From: PLA2 sp036273915
Lineage (GTDB): Bacteria; Planctomycetota; PLA2
NCBI GenBank assembly: GCA_036273915.1
Contig: DASUGR010000076.1
Location: 1-13,702 of the forward strand
Direction: 5' to 3'
Length of the DNA stretch: 13,702 nucleotides
A model generated the notes under the pieces. That model was not told the DNA's origin, made no database searches, and was given only the letters and a program-made list of their open reading frames with translations. How positions within the stretch are numbered: position 1 is the first letter of the stretch; each line of letters starts with the position of its first letter. The position numbers and the translations under genes are program-made. This document shows, piece after piece, positions 12,390 to 13,702 of this stretch.

Positions 12390-13367
12390 ATGCCCCCCAT
12401 GGAGCGCGCGCGCCTCTACCGCGTCGTGTTCGCGCTCGCGGCGCTCCACAACGCGGCGTTCGGGCTCTGGGCGGCGCTCCGGCCGGCCTCGTTTTTCGAT
12501 CTCTTCGAGCTCCCGCCCCCGCGCTACCCCGGGATCTGGCAGTGCCTCGGGATGGTGATCGGGCTCTACGGGCTCCTCTACGCCCAGGCCGCGCGCCGCC
12601 TCGAGACCGCGCGGCCCGTCATCCTCGTCGGGCTCCTCGGCAAGCTCCTGGGGCCGCTCGGGTGGGCGCTCGCGGTCCGGGACGGCGCGTGGCCGGCGCG
12701 GACGCTCCCGCTGATCGTCTTCAACGACCTCGTCTGGTGGCTGCCGTTCGCGCTCTTCCTCCTCGAGGGAACGCGGCTCGGCGCCCGCGCGCGCGCCGCG
12801 GCGCCAGCGGCCTGCGCGGCCGCGAACGCGCTCGCCTTCGTGGCGCTCGCGGGCTCCCTCCGCCACGGCACGGAGCTCGTCCCGGTCGCGGAGCGCGCGG
12901 CCTTCATCGAGGGCCACCCGTTCGCGTGGCGCGCGGGGTGGGCGGTCTGGATGGCCGCGGCGCTCACCCTCCTCCTCTTCTACGCGTGGTGGGCGTGCCG
13001 GGTCCCCGCCCGGGCGGGCGTCCTGGGGCTCCTCGTCGCCACCGCCGGCGCGTGCTGCGACCTCTCCGCGGAGTCGCTGTTCGTCGGGTGGCTGCCGAGG
13101 GACCTCGAGCGCATCCAGGCGGCGGGCACTTTCCTCACCGGCGGCATGGCGAACGGCCTCTACACGCTCGGGGGCATCGTGCTCACGCTGGCGACGCCGG
13201 GCCTCCGCGGCGGGCTCCGCCTCTGGGCGTGGCTCGCGTGGGGCTTCGGGATCGCGCTCTCGGTGTTCGCGTTCGCCGGGCTCCCGACCGCCTGCGCCGT
13301 GTCGGCGACGGCGCTCTTCCTCCTCTTCTGCCCGTGGGTGTGGGTGGCCGGGAGGGCGCTCCGGTGA
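12390..13367 (+). CDS. Polytopic inner-membrane protein of unknown function
   Basis: This 325-residue protein (322 from the second ATG) is very hydrophobic, with roughly eight to ten transmembrane helices. In numbering from the ATG at 12399, the clearest are at about 8-26, 46-64, 73-92, 104-122, 138-152, 180-198, 206-220, 244-264, 273-293 and 297-318. The first 125 residues (HNAAFGLWAALRP at 17-29, FNDLVWWLPFALFLL at 108-122) look like a stand-alone small membrane-protein family; the rest may be a second domain fused to it. No transporter or enzyme motif is recognised. The start at 12390 is preferred because TACACT lies at leaderless-promoter distance; the ATG at 12399 has no Shine-Dalgarno. 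The stop overlaps the next gene as GTGA, so the two are probably co-expressed. Confidence 0.75.
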   Translation: MPPMERARLYRVVFALAALHNAAFGLWAALRPASFFDLFELPPPRYPGIWQCLGMVIGLYGLLYAQAARRLETARPVILVGLLGKLLGPLGWALAVRDGAWPARTLPLIVFNDLVWWLPFALFLLEGTRLGARARAAAPAACAAANALAFVALAGSLRHGTELVPVAERAAFIEGHPFAWRAGWAVWMAAALTLLLFYAWWACRVPARAGVLGLLVATAGACCDLSAESLFVGWLPRDLERIQAAGTFLTGGMANGLYTLGGIVLTLATPGLRGGLRLWAWLAWGFGIALSVFAFAGLPTACAVSATALFLLFCPWVWVAGRALR

Positions 13368-13702
13368 GGCGGATCGTGGTCCTCGGGGGCTACGGCTTCT
13401 TCGGCAACGCGATCGCGGAGCTGCTCAGGGCGGACGGCGCCCGCCCGCTCCTCGCGTCGCGCCGGCAGGGCGCGGAGGCGGTCGTCGACGTCGAGGACCC
13501 CGCCTCCCTGCGGCGGGCGCTCCGCCCCGGCGACGTCCTCGTGGACGCGGTCGGCCCCTTCCAGGCCCGCACGCCCGCGCTCGTCGACGCGGCGATCGAG
13601 GTCGGCTGCGACCTCGTCGACCTCTCCGACAGCGTCCGGTACACACGGGCGGTCCTCGCGCGCGATCCCCGTGGCAGCCGCATCCTGACCGCGTGCAGCA
13701 CG
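13364..13702 (+). CDS. Saccharopine dehydrogenase-like NAD(P)-binding oxidoreductase, 5' part only
   Basis: The window contains the first 113 codons, and the frame runs open off the end. The start is a GTG whose first four bases overlap the TGA of the membrane-protein gene. The N-terminus is a Rossmann fold: RRIVVLGGYGFFGNAIAELL (2-21) with the Gly-rich dinucleotide loop. It is followed by GDVLVDAVGPFQ (56-67) and AAIEVGCDLVDLSDS (76-90), both characteristic of the saccharopine dehydrogenase-like family. Such proteins are often annotated as putative dehydrogenases with unknown substrate; true lysine metabolism is not implied. The C-terminal domain is outside the window. Confidence 0.85.
   Translation, partial: MRRIVVLGGYGFFGNAIAELLRADGARPLLASRRQGAEAVVDVEDPASLRRALRPGDVLVDAVGPFQARTPALVDAAIEVGCDLVDLSDSVRYTRAVLARDPRGSRILTACST

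Noticed and set aside
1..13702. tRNA or rRNA genes, CRISPR arrays, insertion sequences, integrases
   Set aside because: No conserved tRNA T-loop in a cloverleaf context, no rRNA-like stretch, no regularly spaced repeats and no transposase or integrase motifs on either strand; the 13-mer repeats are irregularly placed.

Overview
This is a very GC-rich bacterial window (roughly 70% G+C by eye) with tightly packed genes. A PEP-CTERM/exosortase-type surface protein, a lipobox protein with a beta-barrel-like C-terminus and envelope-polysaccharide enzymes point to a diderm (Gram-negative-type) organism. A mitochondrial-type aconitase plus a recurring GGGGGTCCGGGGG repeat would suit an uncultured soil or sediment lineage, but the sequence alone does not fix the phylum. 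No rRNA, tRNA, CRISPR array, integrase, transposase or replication origin was seen.

Layout. (i) 32-2296, minus strand: a complete aconitase close to the mitochondrial ACO2 type. It is divergent from a LysR-type regulator (2419-3276, plus) across a short, relatively AT-rich gap full of CATG tetramers. (ii) 3364-4167, plus: a CysQ/inositol-monophosphatase-family phosphatase. It ends in a GC-rich hairpin shared with the convergent PEP-CTERM gene. (iii) 12335 down to 4223, minus strand: a seven-gene block. In transcription order it encodes a fused MDR dehydrogenase/Gfo-Idh-MocA oxidoreductase, a class I SAM methyltransferase, a VpsJ-like alpha/alpha-barrel protein, a NodU-type carbamoyltransferase, a WecG/TagA/CpsF glycosyltransferase, a small outer-membrane lipoprotein, and a PEP-CTERM secreted protein. 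Four of the six junctions are overlaps (4, 7, 1 and 25 nt). The VpsJ-carbamoyltransferase gap is 52 bp, and only the PEP-CTERM gene is set apart (256 bp, with its own leader and strong Shine-Dalgarno). (iv) 12390-13702, plus: a polytopic membrane protein and, overlapping it by GTGA, the first 113 codons of a saccharopine-dehydrogenase-like oxidoreductase cut by the window edge.

How the genes work together. Block (iii) looks like the modification and decoration part of an exopolysaccharide or surface-glycan locus: sugar oxidation/reduction, methylation, O-carbamoylation and N-acetylmannosamine-type transfer. It ends with surface proteins of the kind handled by exosortase. No polymerase, flippase, initiating transferase or exosortase is in the window, so the rest of the locus must lie elsewhere.

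The most unusual signal not explained by the genes is an exact 13-base repeat, GGGGGTCCGGGGG, present five times. Two copies form a perfect palindrome inside the wecG reading frame, one lies inside the oxidoreductase frame, one overlaps the LysR start, and one sits in a hairpin behind aconitase.
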